Notes under the pieces: generated by a model
Database searches by the model: none
Told to the model about the DNA's origin: nothing
Seen by the model: the letters and a program-made list of their open reading frames with translations, nothing else
From: Paenalcaligenes hominis
Lineage (GTDB): Bacteria > Pseudomonadota > Gammaproteobacteria > Burkholderiales > Burkholderiaceae_B
Direction: 5' to 3'
DNA length: 64,000 bases
Assembly: GCF_011927625.1 (NCBI RefSeq)
Contig: NZ_JAATIZ010000002.1
Span: 558,001-622,000, forward strand
Translations under genes and position numbers: made by a program
In this document: positions 8,097 through 17,164 of the stretch, in pieces
Layout: the number at the start of each line of letters is the position of its first letter
Position numbering within the stretch: the first letter of the stretch is position 1

Positions 8097-9410
8097 ATGA
8101 ATCACTATCGGAATAACCCCACGGCTCTGCGCCAACTAGTACGCGAGACGGAAATCCACAAAGACCTCTATATTGATGAAGAGGTGTTCCAACTGGAAAT
8201 GGAACAGCTATTTGCTAATACATGGGTTTACGTTGGCCACGCCAGCCAAATTCCCAATAAGGGCGACTACTACACCACCACCATAGGCACCGAAGCTGTC
8301 ATTATGGTGCGCCATACCGACAACAGTATTAAAGTCCTTTATAATCGCTGCCCCCATAAAGGCGTGAAAGTAGCGGGGGAAACCTGTGGCAATACAGGTA
8401 AGTTTTTCCGTTGTCCCTATCATGCCTGGACTTTCCGTACCGATGGGCGTCTTTTAGCTATTCCACTGAAAAAAGGCTACGAAGACACCGGTTTTGAATG
8501 CTCTGAAGCCAGCCAAGGCATGGCTCCGGTAGAAAATGTGGAAGTCTATCGCGATTTTGTATTTTGTCGTCTCAGCCCCGAAGGGGAAAGCTTTAGCGAT
8601 TTTTTCGGTGAATCGCTAAGCACTATCGACAACATGGTAGACCGCTCTCCCGAAGGCAAGCTGGAAGTCGCCGGTGGTGTCATGCGCTACATGCATCACT
8701 GCAACTGGAAAATGCTGGTAGATAACCAAACCGACACCTGTCACCCCATGGTGGCACACGAGTCCTCAGCCGGCACCGCCATTAAAGTATGGGAAGATGC
8801 GCCCGAGGGCACACCTAAGCCCATGGCCGTCGAGCTTTTCGCTCCTTTTATGTCGCCCTACGAGTTTTTTGAAAACATGGGCATTCGTGTTTGGGAAAAT
8901 GGCCACGGTCATACGGGCGTCTCGGACTCCATTCATGCGGAATACTCCGATATTGATGGCTACTGGGATCAAATGGTCGCCGCCTATGGCGAGGAACGCA
9001 CCAAAGAAATTCTCGGTGATGTGCGCCACAACACGGTCTACTTCCCTAACATCATGATCAAAGGGCCGATTCAAACTCTGCGTTTATTCAAACCCATTGC
9101 CGCCGATAAAACCTTAGTGGAATCATGGACTTTCCGCTTAGTCGGTGCGCCAGACAAACTCTTAGAGCGCACGCTGATGTACAACCGTCTGATTAACGCG
9201 CCCACCTCTGTCGTGGGGCACGACGATTTAGAAATGTACGAGCGCGCCCAAGAAGCCTTGCATAGTCGTGGTCGCGATTGGATGAATGTCGGTCGCCTTT
9301 ATGACCCTGCCGAAAAAGACCAAAAAAATGTCGTGGTAAATGGCACCAGTGAGATGCAGATGCGTGCTCAATTCCGGGCTTGGTTGAAATACATGAGTAT
9401 CGAGGCCTAG
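8097..9410 (+). CDS. Aromatic ring-hydroxylating (Rieske) oxygenase, alpha subunit
   Basis: A 437-residue protein. The Rieske cluster ligands are C85-x-H87 and C106-x2-H109. The mononuclear iron region shows D213, H216 and H221 (DTCHPMVAH). These features define a catalytic alpha subunit that adds dioxygen to an aromatic substrate. A small beta subunit and a dedicated reductase adjoin it, forming a three-component system. Size and partner set recall the Rieske components of auxin loci (iacCD/iad type), which fits an acyl-CoA ligase, SDR and isatin-type hydrolase nearby. The substrate (indole-3-acetate or an oxindole derivative) is inference; other aromatic acids are possible. Confidence 0.9.
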   Translation: MNHYRNNPTALRQLVRETEIHKDLYIDEEVFQLEMEQLFANTWVYVGHASQIPNKGDYYTTTIGTEAVIMVRHTDNSIKVLYNRCPHKGVKVAGETCGNTGKFFRCPYHAWTFRTDGRLLAIPLKKGYEDTGFECSEASQGMAPVENVEVYRDFVFCRLSPEGESFSDFFGESLSTIDNMVDRSPEGKLEVAGGVMRYMHHCNWKMLVDNQTDTCHPMVAHESSAGTAIKVWEDAPEGTPKPMAVELFAPFMSPYEFFENMGIRVWENGHGHTGVSDSIHAEYSDIDGYWDQMVAAYGEERTKEILGDVRHNTVYFPNIMIKGPIQTLRLFKPIAADKTLVESWTFRLVGAPDKLLERTLMYNRLINAPTSVVGHDDLEMYERAQEALHSRGRDWMNVGRLYDPAEKDQKNVVVNGTSEMQMRAQFRAWLKYMSIEA

Positions 9411-9439
9411 GGCCACCCTTTGTCTATACAGGATTCATT

Positions 9440-9922
9440 ATGACTGCCATTACTGCACAAGACCTCGTTGACTTTGTTTACCACGAGGCACGTCTTCTTG
9501 ATGAGCTTGATTTTGAACAGTGGTTAGCTCTTTTTACTGAAGACGGTTACTACTGGATGCCGCTGACACATAATCAAACGGACCCCATCCTTGAGGCCTC
9601 TTTAATGTACGAGGACAAGCTATTGCTACAAGTACGTATCGAGCGTTTAGCAGGTCAACGTACTTTTTCTCAACAGCCCAAAAGTCGTTGCCATCACTTA
9701 CTGCAACAGCCGCATGTTATCAACTTTGATGCAAATGCCTCAGAGCATCAGGTTCGCACCGCCTTTCATTACACAGAAACCCGAGGTGATAAACAAACCA
9801 TGTATGTGGGCTGGAGCACCCATCATCTAGTCGTAGAAAACGGGCAATTACGCCAGCGCTTAAAGCGTGTGGATCTACTTAATTGCGATGCCCCTTTAGG
9901 CAATATTCAGCTGTTCATGTAG
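9440..9922 (+). CDS. Aromatic ring-hydroxylating oxygenase, beta subunit
   Basis: The ATG at 9440 gives 160 residues. A longer frame from 9380 overlaps the alpha gene and is not used. The sequence has the SnoaL-like small-subunit fold pattern: an N-terminal helix with EARLLDELDFEQWLALF, the DGYYWMPL segment, and a late strand block. Beta subunits are structural and stabilise the oxygenase hexamer. The gene lies 29 bp after the alpha subunit and 9 bp before the ligase. Confidence 0.86.
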   Translation: MTAITAQDLVDFVYHEARLLDELDFEQWLALFTEDGYYWMPLTHNQTDPILEASLMYEDKLLLQVRIERLAGQRTFSQQPKSRCHHLLQQPHVINFDANASEHQVRTAFHYTETRGDKQTMYVGWSTHHLVVENGQLRQRLKRVDLLNCDAPLGNIQLFM

Positions 9923-9931
9923 GAGATTTAG

Positions 9932-11563
9932 ATGGGTTCAACGATTTACAGTGCCTTCAAACAGACCGCCACACGCTGGCCTACCCATGACTTTATGATG
10001 GTGTTGCCAGAAACGGCTGCCGTCTACGGCATTGAAGCCACCACGCTTAGCTATGCCCAAGCGTTGCTCGAAATAGACCGCTTGTCTGCCTTATACGAGC
10101 AAGCCGGGTATGGGCATGGTCATCGTGTCGGCATGCTATTAGAAAACCGCCCTGTGTTTTTCTTGCATTGGCTCGCACTTAATCGTCTGGGCGTCTCCAT
10201 TGTTCCAATCAACCCCGACCTACGGGCAGCAGAGCTTGAATACCTCATTGGGCATTCTGAGATGCTATTGGCCGTGGCAACACCAAATCGCCATGCGGAC
10301 TTGGCCGCAGCGGCCGCTCAGGCACAGCAACCCCTGGCGTTAATCACGCCCGACCAAACCCCACCACTAGCAAGCCAAGCACCACGCTGTGCGGGGCAGA
10401 CGCTTAGCTTGGCAACAGAATGCGCCCTGATGTATACCTCTGGCACCACTGGACGCCCTAAAGGCTGCATGCTACCGAATGAATACTTTCATGATGCCGG
10501 CGATTGGTACGCTAGCATTGGCGGCCTAGCCATATTGCACGAGGGCACCGAGCGCATGCTCACGCCGCTGCCCTTGTTTCATATGAATGCATTGGCTTTT
10601 TCCGCCATGGCTATGATCAAAACAGGCGGCTGTTTAATCGTGTTAGATCGCTTCCACCCTCGCACATGGTGGGATTCAGTACGCCTTTCCCAAGCAACCG
10701 TGGTGCATTATCTAGGGGTGATGCCTGCGATTTTAATGAAACTTGAAGCCAGCTCTGCTGACCTAGAGCATAGCGTGCGCTTTGGTTTTGGCGCAGGGGT
10801 AGATGGCAGCCTGCATCAGCCTTTCGAGCAACGCTTTGGTTTCCCACTACTCGAAGCGTGGGCCATGACCGAAACTGGCTCGGGAGCCTGTGTCATTGCC
10901 AACACAGAACCGCGTTTTATTGGCACGAACTGCTTTGGTAAAGAAAGCCCAGACGTAGCTATTCGTTTGGTAGACGATGCCGGCCAAGACGTAGGCCCCG
11001 GGGAAAGCGGCGAGCTATTAGTACGCCACGCTGGCCCGAATCCACGCCGCGGTTTTTTTGCTGGCTATTGGAAAGACCAGCCCGCCACTGACGAAGCCTG
11101 GGCTGATGGCTGGTTTCACACTGGCGACATCGTACAGCGCGATGCGAACGGCTATTTGCATTTTATTGACCGCAAACGCAATGTGATTCGCCGTAGCGGT
11201 GAAAACATTGCTGCCGTTGAGGTAGAAAACGTAATGCAACAGCACCCCGCCATTCGTTCCATTGCGGTAGCTGCCGTGCCAGACGCCATCCGTGGTGACG
11301 AAGTGATGGCTCTTATTGTGCCTCATCAAACGCCGGTTAGCTTCGAGCAAAAACAACAGCTGGCTCATGATATTGTTACTTGGGGCCTGACCCAGTTGGC
11401 TTATTTTAAAGTGCCGGGCTACGTGATGTTCATTGAAAACTTGCCCTTAACGTCTACCAATAAGATCCAACGTGGTGAACTCAAAACGCTTGCCCTAGAG
11501 CTGGTTGAGCACCCTGAGTGCATTAATACCAATGCATTAAAGAAAAGACAGGAAATCGCATGA
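9932..11563 (+). CDS. AMP-dependent acyl-CoA ligase
   Basis: A 543-residue ANL-superfamily enzyme; ATG after TAGGAGATTTAG. Visible motifs are the phosphate loop (MYTSGTTGRPKG), AMTETGSG, GWFHTGDI, the hinge DRKRNVIRRSGENI and a C-terminal NKIQRGELK with the conserved lysine. It activates a carboxylic acid to its CoA thioester via an acyl-adenylate. General annotation would be crotonobetaine/carnitine-CoA-ligase-like. The stop overlaps the start of the thiolase-fold gene, so the two are translationally coupled. I infer that it makes the CoA ester, perhaps of a hydroxy-oxindole acetic acid, consumed by the next enzyme. Confidence 0.85.
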   Translation: MGSTIYSAFKQTATRWPTHDFMMVLPETAAVYGIEATTLSYAQALLEIDRLSALYEQAGYGHGHRVGMLLENRPVFFLHWLALNRLGVSIVPINPDLRAAELEYLIGHSEMLLAVATPNRHADLAAAAAQAQQPLALITPDQTPPLASQAPRCAGQTLSLATECALMYTSGTTGRPKGCMLPNEYFHDAGDWYASIGGLAILHEGTERMLTPLPLFHMNALAFSAMAMIKTGGCLIVLDRFHPRTWWDSVRLSQATVVHYLGVMPAILMKLEASSADLEHSVRFGFGAGVDGSLHQPFEQRFGFPLLEAWAMTETGSGACVIANTEPRFIGTNCFGKESPDVAIRLVDDAGQDVGPGESGELLVRHAGPNPRRGFFAGYWKDQPATDEAWADGWFHTGDIVQRDANGYLHFIDRKRNVIRRSGENIAAVEVENVMQQHPAIRSIAVAAVPDAIRGDEVMALIVPHQTPVSFEQKQQLAHDIVTWGLTQLAYFKVPGYVMFIENLPLTSTNKIQRGELKTLALELVEHPECINTNALKKRQEIA

Positions 11564-12729
11564 AGCGTATCCCCTATACCGATGTGGTGCTTGTGTGCCC
11601 TGTCACGGTGGCTTACGAGCGTTTTTCTGAAAAAAGCGCACACCAATGGCTTGGCACCGCATTAAAGCAGCTATTACAACAAAGCGGTCTCTCAAAGCAG
11701 GACGTCGATGGCGTGTGTGTGTCGAGCTTTACCTTAGGATCTGACACGGCCGTGGGTGTGATGCAGCACTTTCAAATGAGCCCACGGTTTTTAGAACATA
11801 TCCCAATGGGAGGCGCCAGCGGCATTGTGGCCTTACGTCGTGCCGCCCGTGCCGTGCAATGCGGTGACGCCAACGTTGTAGCGTGTTTGGCAGGCGATAC
11901 CAATCACCGCAATTCATTTAAAAATACCGTAAGTGGTTTTTCACGGTTTTCCCAAGACGCCGTGTACCCGTATGGCGCTGCTGGCCCTAATGGGAGTTTT
12001 GCTCTACTGACGGACTATTACATGCAGCACTACGGAGCCACCCGTGCTGATTTTGGCAAACTGTGCGTGGCTCAGCGTGACAATGCCTTGCGTAATCCGC
12101 ATGCGCTGATGAAAAAGCCCTTAACCCTAGAACAATACCTTGAGGCACGGCCTATTGCCGAGCCGATCCACCTGTTTGATTGTGTGATGCCTTGTGCCGG
12201 TGCCGAGGGGTATTTGGTGATGCGACGCGAACAGGCTCAAACCCTACAGCTACCTTATGTGGAAATCTTATCCACTATCGAGCGTCATAATGCATTTGTG
12301 GATGACCCGGTGCAATATCGAGGTGGCTGGGCCATGGATATCGACGAACTCTACGATATGGCCCACGTACGGCCCGAACATATTGATTTTTTAGAAACCT
12401 ATGACGATTATCCGGTGATTAATGTCATGCAGTTTGAGGACTTAGGTTTTTGTAAAAAAGGCGAAGGCCCACAGTTTGTCCGCGATCACAGTTTTACCAT
12501 CGAGGGCAGTTTTCCCTTTAATACCTCGGGAGGGCAGCTTTCTGTGGGGCAAGCCGGAGCTGCTGGCGGTTATTTGGGCTTAGTTCAAGCCTTACGTCAG
12601 CTCACGCTAAGCGCGGCTGACACCCAAGTGCCAAATGCCACCATCGGTATGGTGTCCGGCTTTGGCATGATTAATTACGACCGCGGTATTTGCACAGCCG
12701 CCACGATTCTAAAACGAGGTCAAGCATGA
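11560..12729 (+). CDS. Thiolase-fold protein lacking thiolase catalytic residues (SCP-x/Ltp2-like; possible retro-aldolase)
   Basis: A 389-residue protein with the two-domain thiolase architecture of the SCP-x/lipid-transfer-protein family. The residues that make a thiolase are absent. Where the nucleophilic cysteine normally stands (VCASG) this protein has GGASG at 84-88. The GHP histidine is replaced by Q331 (SVGQAG), and the C-terminal acid/base cysteine by the GFGM segment at 367-370. Tyrosines remain at 281, 284 and 373. Steroid-degrading Ltp2 has this pattern, works with a DUF35 partner, and is a retro-aldolase acting on a tertiary beta-hydroxyacyl-CoA. The next gene here is a DUF35 protein overlapping by 4 bp. 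Automated annotation would probably say acetyl-CoA acetyltransferase; I think aldolase is more likely. Confidence 0.75.
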   Translation: MKRIPYTDVVLVCPVTVAYERFSEKSAHQWLGTALKQLLQQSGLSKQDVDGVCVSSFTLGSDTAVGVMQHFQMSPRFLEHIPMGGASGIVALRRAARAVQCGDANVVACLAGDTNHRNSFKNTVSGFSRFSQDAVYPYGAAGPNGSFALLTDYYMQHYGATRADFGKLCVAQRDNALRNPHALMKKPLTLEQYLEARPIAEPIHLFDCVMPCAGAEGYLVMRREQAQTLQLPYVEILSTIERHNAFVDDPVQYRGGWAMDIDELYDMAHVRPEHIDFLETYDDYPVINVMQFEDLGFCKKGEGPQFVRDHSFTIEGSFPFNTSGGQLSVGQAGAAGGYLGLVQALRQLTLSAADTQVPNATIGMVSGFGMINYDRGICTAATILKRGQA

Positions 12730-13133
12730 GTTCCTCACTTCCTCCCCACGCCCGTAGCCCTGCCGCCGCTGGTCTAACCCAAGCCGCTCAGGCCGGCGAC
12801 TTTGCTCTGCAAGTCTGCTCAGCCTGCCACACGGTGCAGTACCCTCCGCGTGATGTGTGTGGGCACTGCTTGCACGATGACTTGCCGTGGCAAACCGTTG
12901 CTAACCACGGTGTAGTGGTGGCTTCCAGTACGTTGCATCATAGCAATGAGCCGTACTTTCAAGACCAACTACCTTGGCGTATTGGTACCGTGCATTTGGA
13001 CTGTGGCCCCGTTGTGATTGCTCATTTAAAAGACGCGTTGCAAACCGGCGACCCGACCCAACTGCGTTTAGAACTTGACGCCGCAAACGTGGGTGTGCTG
13101 GTGGCTTATGCACCGTCTCTCCATCAAGGATAA
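12726..13133 (+). CDS. Zn-ribbon/OB-fold DUF35 protein, partner of the thiolase-fold enzyme
   Basis: The ATG at 12726 overlaps the thiolase-fold stop as ATGA; a longer frame from 12690 lies inside that gene. The 135 residues contain a zinc ribbon with C-x2-C ... C-x2-C (CSACHT, then CGHC) followed by an OB-fold of about 80 residues. DUF35 proteins form obligate complexes with thiolase-fold partners, as in BbsAB of toluene degradation and the Ltp2/ChsH2 aldolase. The 4-bp overlap supports equimolar synthesis and a complex with the preceding product. Confidence 0.85.
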   Translation: MSSSLPPHARSPAAAGLTQAAQAGDFALQVCSACHTVQYPPRDVCGHCLHDDLPWQTVANHGVVVASSTLHHSNEPYFQDQLPWRIGTVHLDCGPVVIAHLKDALQTGDPTQLRLELDAANVGVLVAYAPSLHQG

Positions 13134-13135
13134 TT

Positions 13136-13864
13136 ATGCAAACTGACTATACCGTTGTCATTACTGGCGGCAGCACTGGCATTGGTGCTGATCTCTGTCA
13201 CCATTACATTGAGGCGGGTTATACCGTCATTTCTCTGGCTCGTAAAACCCTAGATTGGGAACACGAACGCCTTGTGCAAATGCAAGTGGACTTATTAGAC
13301 GAGGCCGCTACTGCCGCCGCTGCCACTACCATTGCGGCCCATCATCAGGTGACTCACTTCATTCATAATGCTGGGGTGATTTGGCCTAACTTGCTCGAAG
13401 ACGTCAGTCTTAGCGAGCTCCAAGGGCTCACGCAAATCCACTTAGGCGCGGCGATTCAACTGATGCAAGCCTTCGTGCCACACATGCGTAGTCGTCAATT
13501 TGGGCGTGTGGTGTTTATGTCCTCTCGCGGCGCATTGGGGCTAGAAACCCGCAGCGCTTACTCCGCCACCAAAGCTGGCATGATAGGCATGGCACGCACG
13601 TGGGCGCTAGAGCTCGCTGACCAAGGCATCACCGTGAACGTGGTCGCGCCCGGTCCGATTCAAACCCCCATGTTCCATGACGTCGTGGACGCCGGCAGTG
13701 AACGCGAACAACAACTGGCCCAAGCTATCCCCGTGAAACGCTTAGGTCGAGTCGATGACATCCGGCGTGCTGTCCATTTTTTTGCTGATCCAGACAATAG
13801 CTTTGTTACTGGGCAAACCCTGTATGTATGCGGCGGTGCCAGCATTGGTACATTAAAAATCTAA
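13136..13864 (+). CDS. Short-chain dehydrogenase/reductase (SDR)
   Basis: A 242-residue classical SDR starting two bases after the DUF35 stop. It has TGGSTGIG near the N-terminus, HNAG in place of NNAG, a catalytic YSATK and the usual PGPIQTPM segment. It oxidises or reduces a hydroxyl/keto group with NAD(P). As the last gene of the Rieske operon it probably handles an oxygenated intermediate, such as a diol or dioxindole-type alcohol, but the sequence does not reveal the substrate. Confidence 0.85.
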   Translation: MQTDYTVVITGGSTGIGADLCHHYIEAGYTVISLARKTLDWEHERLVQMQVDLLDEAATAAAATTIAAHHQVTHFIHNAGVIWPNLLEDVSLSELQGLTQIHLGAAIQLMQAFVPHMRSRQFGRVVFMSSRGALGLETRSAYSATKAGMIGMARTWALELADQGITVNVVAPGPIQTPMFHDVVDAGSEREQQLAQAIPVKRLGRVDDIRRAVHFFADPDNSFVTGQTLYVCGGASIGTLKI

Positions 13865-13939
13865 GCGATTTAAGGGTTTTTTTCTATTCACTTGAATTTA
13901 TTAAGTCTTAAACTATTTAAAACAAAACATCTCAATGAA

Positions 13940-13966
13940 AAGGCGTGTAAGTACACGCCTTCTTTA
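13940..13966 (+). terminator. Probable terminator of the Rieske operon
   Basis: AAGGCGTGTA and TACACGCCTT form a strong inverted repeat followed by TCTTTAT. The repeat is clear and the T-tract is interrupted by one C. It separates the SDR gene from the TRAP genes. Confidence 0.6.
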
Positions 13967-14004
13967 TCATAAAAACAACCCTGATGTCCTCGTACGGAGA
14001 CCAC

Positions 14005-14517
14005 ATGGACAACGACTTAATCGGTATGCAGTTAAAACGCTCCCAAGGTGGCCTCATACGCCTTGTCGAGACTCTGCTTGATGCCCTATGTGCCACCCTT
14101 CTTGTGTTAATGACGGTGATCACCACGGTAGACGTGGTGGGACGCTATGTATTACATGCTCCTGTGCATGGTGCCTATGAAAGTAACGAGCTTTTGCTCG
14201 GTATTTTAGTTTTTGCTGCGTTGCCAAGGGTGACATGGCATCAACAGCATTTAGCCGTCACCGCTTTAGGCAGCGCCCTCAGTCCTACCCTGAAACGGCT
14301 CCAAGAAAAAACCCTTTCTTTAGTGTCTGCGGTCTGTTTAGCGGTGCTCAGCTACTTTTTATGGCAACACGGCACGCAGCTCGCCAGTTATGGTGACATG
14401 AGCAACGCCTTAAGCTTACCCCTCGCCCCCTTTGCTTATGCTATTGCCATTTTTACTGCGATTTCTGCTGCAGCGGCCTTAGTCCATGTATTTTTACCCA
14501 CCTCGGCACACCCCTAA
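14005..14517 (+). CDS. TRAP transporter small permease subunit (DctQ type)
   Basis: The ATG at 14005 follows CGGAGACCAC; an ATG at 13984 has no ribosome binding site. The 170 residues contain four hydrophobic segments (about 18-40, 58-75, 100-122 and 137-160), typical of the small TRAP membrane protein. It pairs with the large permease encoded 20 bp downstream and a periplasmic binding protein, forming a sodium-coupled uptake system in the inner membrane. Confidence 0.82.
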   Translation: MDNDLIGMQLKRSQGGLIRLVETLLDALCATLLVLMTVITTVDVVGRYVLHAPVHGAYESNELLLGILVFAALPRVTWHQQHLAVTALGSALSPTLKRLQEKTLSLVSAVCLAVLSYFLWQHGTQLASYGDMSNALSLPLAPFAYAIAIFTAISAAAALVHVFLPTSAHP

Positions 14518-14537
14518 CCCACTACGGTTGACGCATT

Positions 14538-15827
14538 ATGTTTGTTTCTTTACTTGGCTTAATCGCATTATTAGCCTGTCTTTTTGTGGGCCTACCTATT
14601 GCTTGGGGCATGCTGCTAATCGGTGTGATCGGTTTTAGTTTTTACACTGGCCTAGAGGCCGCCTTTACTATGGCGGCTCAAACCGCTTACGACACGGGGA
14701 TGAGCTACAGTTTTACCGTTCTACCGTTATTCATTTTGATGGGGAACTTGGTCAATGCCTCTGGCTTATCGCGCGACCTCTACACCGCTGCTAATGCGTT
14801 TATTGGGCATTTACGGGGCGGGCTCGCCATGGCGACCATTCTAGCCTGTGGCTCATTTAGTGCGCTGTCAGGGTCTAGTATGGCGACTACTGCCGCTATG
14901 AGCCGGGTGGCTATGCCATCAATGCGCAAATACAACTACGACGATCGCCTCGCCACCGGTAGCATTGCCGCTGGCGGTACCTTGGGTATTTTGATCCCGC
15001 CTAGCGTCATTATGGTAGTCTACGGCATTTTGACTGAAACCGATATTGGCAAGCTCTTTGCTGCTGGGTTTTTGCCAGGCTTTTTGGCTATTTTGATGTA
15101 TTTGGCCACAGTCCTTATCCTAACCACTTTTAACCCTAAACTGGGCCAACCTGGTGTTAAAAGCTCATGGGCGCAACGTCTACATGCCACAAAGGGCGTC
15201 TTTGCTATTACCGTCCTGTTTGTGGTGATTATGGGGGGCATTTACGGTGGCGTCTTTACCCCCACCGAAGCCGCTGGGATTGGGGCGTTTTGTACGTTTC
15301 TTATTACCTTAAAGCGACGCGGTTGGCAGCCTAAAGTGTATCTTACCGTGCTGGTCGAGGCCGCTCAGACCACAGCGGTGATGTTTGCATTAGTGATTGG
15401 CGCCCTTATTTTCACCAACTTTTTAACCGTCGCCGGCTTACCGAATCAGCTACTGGATTTTATTAAGACGCTTGATATGTCACCTTTGATGGTGATTTTC
15501 ATGATCTGCCTGATTTACTTAGTATTAGGCTGCTTTCTAGAAACCATGTCCATGGTGATGCTAACAGTACCTATTTTTTACCCCATTGTGGCTTCCATGG
15601 GGTTTGATCTGGTCTGGTTTGGCATTATTGTGGTGGTCGCAGCTGAAATTAGCCTGATCACTCCACCATTGGGTTTGAATATTTTTATGATTAAAAATGT
15701 CATGCCGGATATTCCTTTACGTACGGTCATTTATGGCGTAACGCCGTTCGTCATTACCGACATCATTCGACTTGCTGTCTTGGTGCTGGTGCCATGGATA
15801 GTCATGGTAATACCCAACAGCATGTGA
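14538..15827 (+). CDS. TRAP transporter large permease subunit (DctM type)
   Basis: A 429-residue membrane protein with about 12 hydrophobic segments and DctM signatures: LRGGLAMATILACGSFSALSGSS near residue 95, an IPPSV loop, and GGVFTPTEAAGIGAF near residue 235. It is the translocation subunit of a TRAP transporter. Its place between two aromatic operons suggests import of an aromatic or indolic acid. Confidence 0.9.
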   Translation: MFVSLLGLIALLACLFVGLPIAWGMLLIGVIGFSFYTGLEAAFTMAAQTAYDTGMSYSFTVLPLFILMGNLVNASGLSRDLYTAANAFIGHLRGGLAMATILACGSFSALSGSSMATTAAMSRVAMPSMRKYNYDDRLATGSIAAGGTLGILIPPSVIMVVYGILTETDIGKLFAAGFLPGFLAILMYLATVLILTTFNPKLGQPGVKSSWAQRLHATKGVFAITVLFVVIMGGIYGGVFTPTEAAGIGAFCTFLITLKRRGWQPKVYLTVLVEAAQTTAVMFALVIGALIFTNFLTVAGLPNQLLDFIKTLDMSPLMVIFMICLIYLVLGCFLETMSMVMLTVPIFYPIVASMGFDLVWFGIIVVVAAEISLITPPLGLNIFMIKNVMPDIPLRTVIYGVTPFVITDIIRLAVLVLVPWIVMVIPNSM

Positions 15828-15905
15828 CCCCTTTCTTTGCTTGTTTTATTTGACCTCGTTCTAACTATAAAAACGGTTTTACCTACTTCCTATTGGAGAC
15901 ATCCT

Positions 15906-16937
15906 ATGCAAATTTTAAAGCGTTTAAGTGCCTGTTTAGGCCTAAGCCTGGCTGCTATGCTGCCTTTCAGCAGTGCTCAAGCAGAAACACAAACCATTCG
16001 TTTTTCAAACTGGTTGCCCCCGGCGCACTACATTGTGAAAGAAATGCTAGAGCCTTGGGCTGCGCAAGTTAACGAGGTAACTGAAGGTCGAGTAAAGGTC
16101 GAATTCATTAACCCTCTGGGCAAACCGCAAGCCCATCTAGACTTGGTACGTAATGGCGTGGCGGACATGGGTATGTCGGTGCATAGCTATACGGCTAGCC
16201 GTTTTCCATTAATTGAGTTTGCTGAGCTTCCATTTACTACCGAAGATGGGGGCGTAAACTCGGTGGCCTACTGGCGCACCTACGAAAAATTCATGATGGA
16301 CGCGGATGAACATCGTGGTGTGAAACTGATGGGTGTCTGGACAAGTCCTGCTACCGTCATCTTTACCAATAAAGAAGAAATTACAGGATTAGACCAATTA
16401 AATGGTCTTAAACTGCGTTCACCTAGCCCCCTATTCGATAATATCGGTAAAGCCATGGGCATTGTGACCGTTAACGCTCCCGCCTCTGAAAGCTACGAAA
16501 TGCTGTCTCGTGGCGTTATCGATGGGTTGTACTTCCAATACGACCAAATCGAAAACTTTAAGCTAGATAAACTCATCAAAAGTGCTGTGGCGGTACCCGG
16601 TGGTTTTGGTAAAAGCAGTCAGTTCTTGTTCATGAATGAGCGCAAATGGAACGCCATCAGCGAAGCCGACCGCGCTGCTATCAGCAAGATCTCGGGCGAA
16701 CACATTGCGCGCATGTTTGGTGAAAAATGGAACGAAGGCGAACAAAAAGCCATCGCTAACCTAACCGAAGCCGGCCTAAAAACCTACCATGTCGAGGGCG
16801 CTGAGCTCGAAAAACTCAAAGCCGACCTCGCTTTTATCGAACAAGACTGGATTAAAGCAGCGGAAAAGAAAAAAATCGATGGTCAAGCGGCTCTGGATTA
16901 CTACCGTGCTCAAATCAAAGAACTAAGCCAGCCTTAA
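15906..16937 (+). CDS. TRAP transporter periplasmic substrate-binding protein (DctP type)
   Basis: The ATG at 15906 follows TTGGAGACATCCT; the upstream frame to 15837 lacks a binding site. The 343 residues begin with a clear signal peptide (MQILKR, hydrophobic core, cleavage after AQA near residue 26) and continue with the DctP fold, including the NGVADMG and GLKLRSPSP motifs around the arginine that grips carboxylate ligands. It captures a carboxylated substrate in the periplasm for the DctQM pair. The ligand is unknown; an aromatic acid is likely from context. Confidence 0.87.
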   Translation: MQILKRLSACLGLSLAAMLPFSSAQAETQTIRFSNWLPPAHYIVKEMLEPWAAQVNEVTEGRVKVEFINPLGKPQAHLDLVRNGVADMGMSVHSYTASRFPLIEFAELPFTTEDGGVNSVAYWRTYEKFMMDADEHRGVKLMGVWTSPATVIFTNKEEITGLDQLNGLKLRSPSPLFDNIGKAMGIVTVNAPASESYEMLSRGVIDGLYFQYDQIENFKLDKLIKSAVAVPGGFGKSSQFLFMNERKWNAISEADRAAISKISGEHIARMFGEKWNEGEQKAIANLTEAGLKTYHVEGAELEKLKADLAFIEQDWIKAAEKKKIDGQAALDYYRAQIKELSQP

Positions 16938-16953
16938 TTACGCCTCTGGCTGG

Positions 16954-16987
16954 GCAGGCGTTTGGGGCTTTTCCTCAGAACGCCTGC
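16954..16987 (+). terminator. Hairpin downstream of the TRAP genes
   Basis: GCAGGCGTT and AACGCCTGC form a perfect 9-bp stem around a 16-nt loop, 17 bp after the binding-protein stop. The downstream T content is low, so termination would be inefficient or factor-dependent. Confidence 0.45.
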
Positions 16988-17164
16988 ATTCTCTACCACT
17001 CATGGCCTAATCGGCCCTTCTTAGATGAGTGTTTTCCCTAGAAATATCAATTCCTTGCGCTAAACGGATACCCCTAGCCAAAGCTGGATAGCTCTGCCTG
17101 AGCTGCCCCTCTACTATCCAAACCATTGACAACTAAATAATAAATCAATGCGATGGAGCAAACT

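Noticed and set aside
11560-12729. Plain acetyl-CoA acetyltransferase
   Set aside because: The catalytic Cys and His positions are substituted, so ordinary thiolysis is unlikely despite the fold.
7111-13864. A classical iac auxin locus
   Set aside because: No iacA-like acyl-CoA-dehydrogenase-type hydroxylase or adjacent MarR regulator is present here; the ligase/aldolase set is different, so I propose only a functional parallel.
17126-17131. TTGACA as a -35 promoter box for the SDR/monooxygenase operon
   Set aside because: No acceptable -10 box lies 16-18 bp downstream; that region is already the start of the gene.
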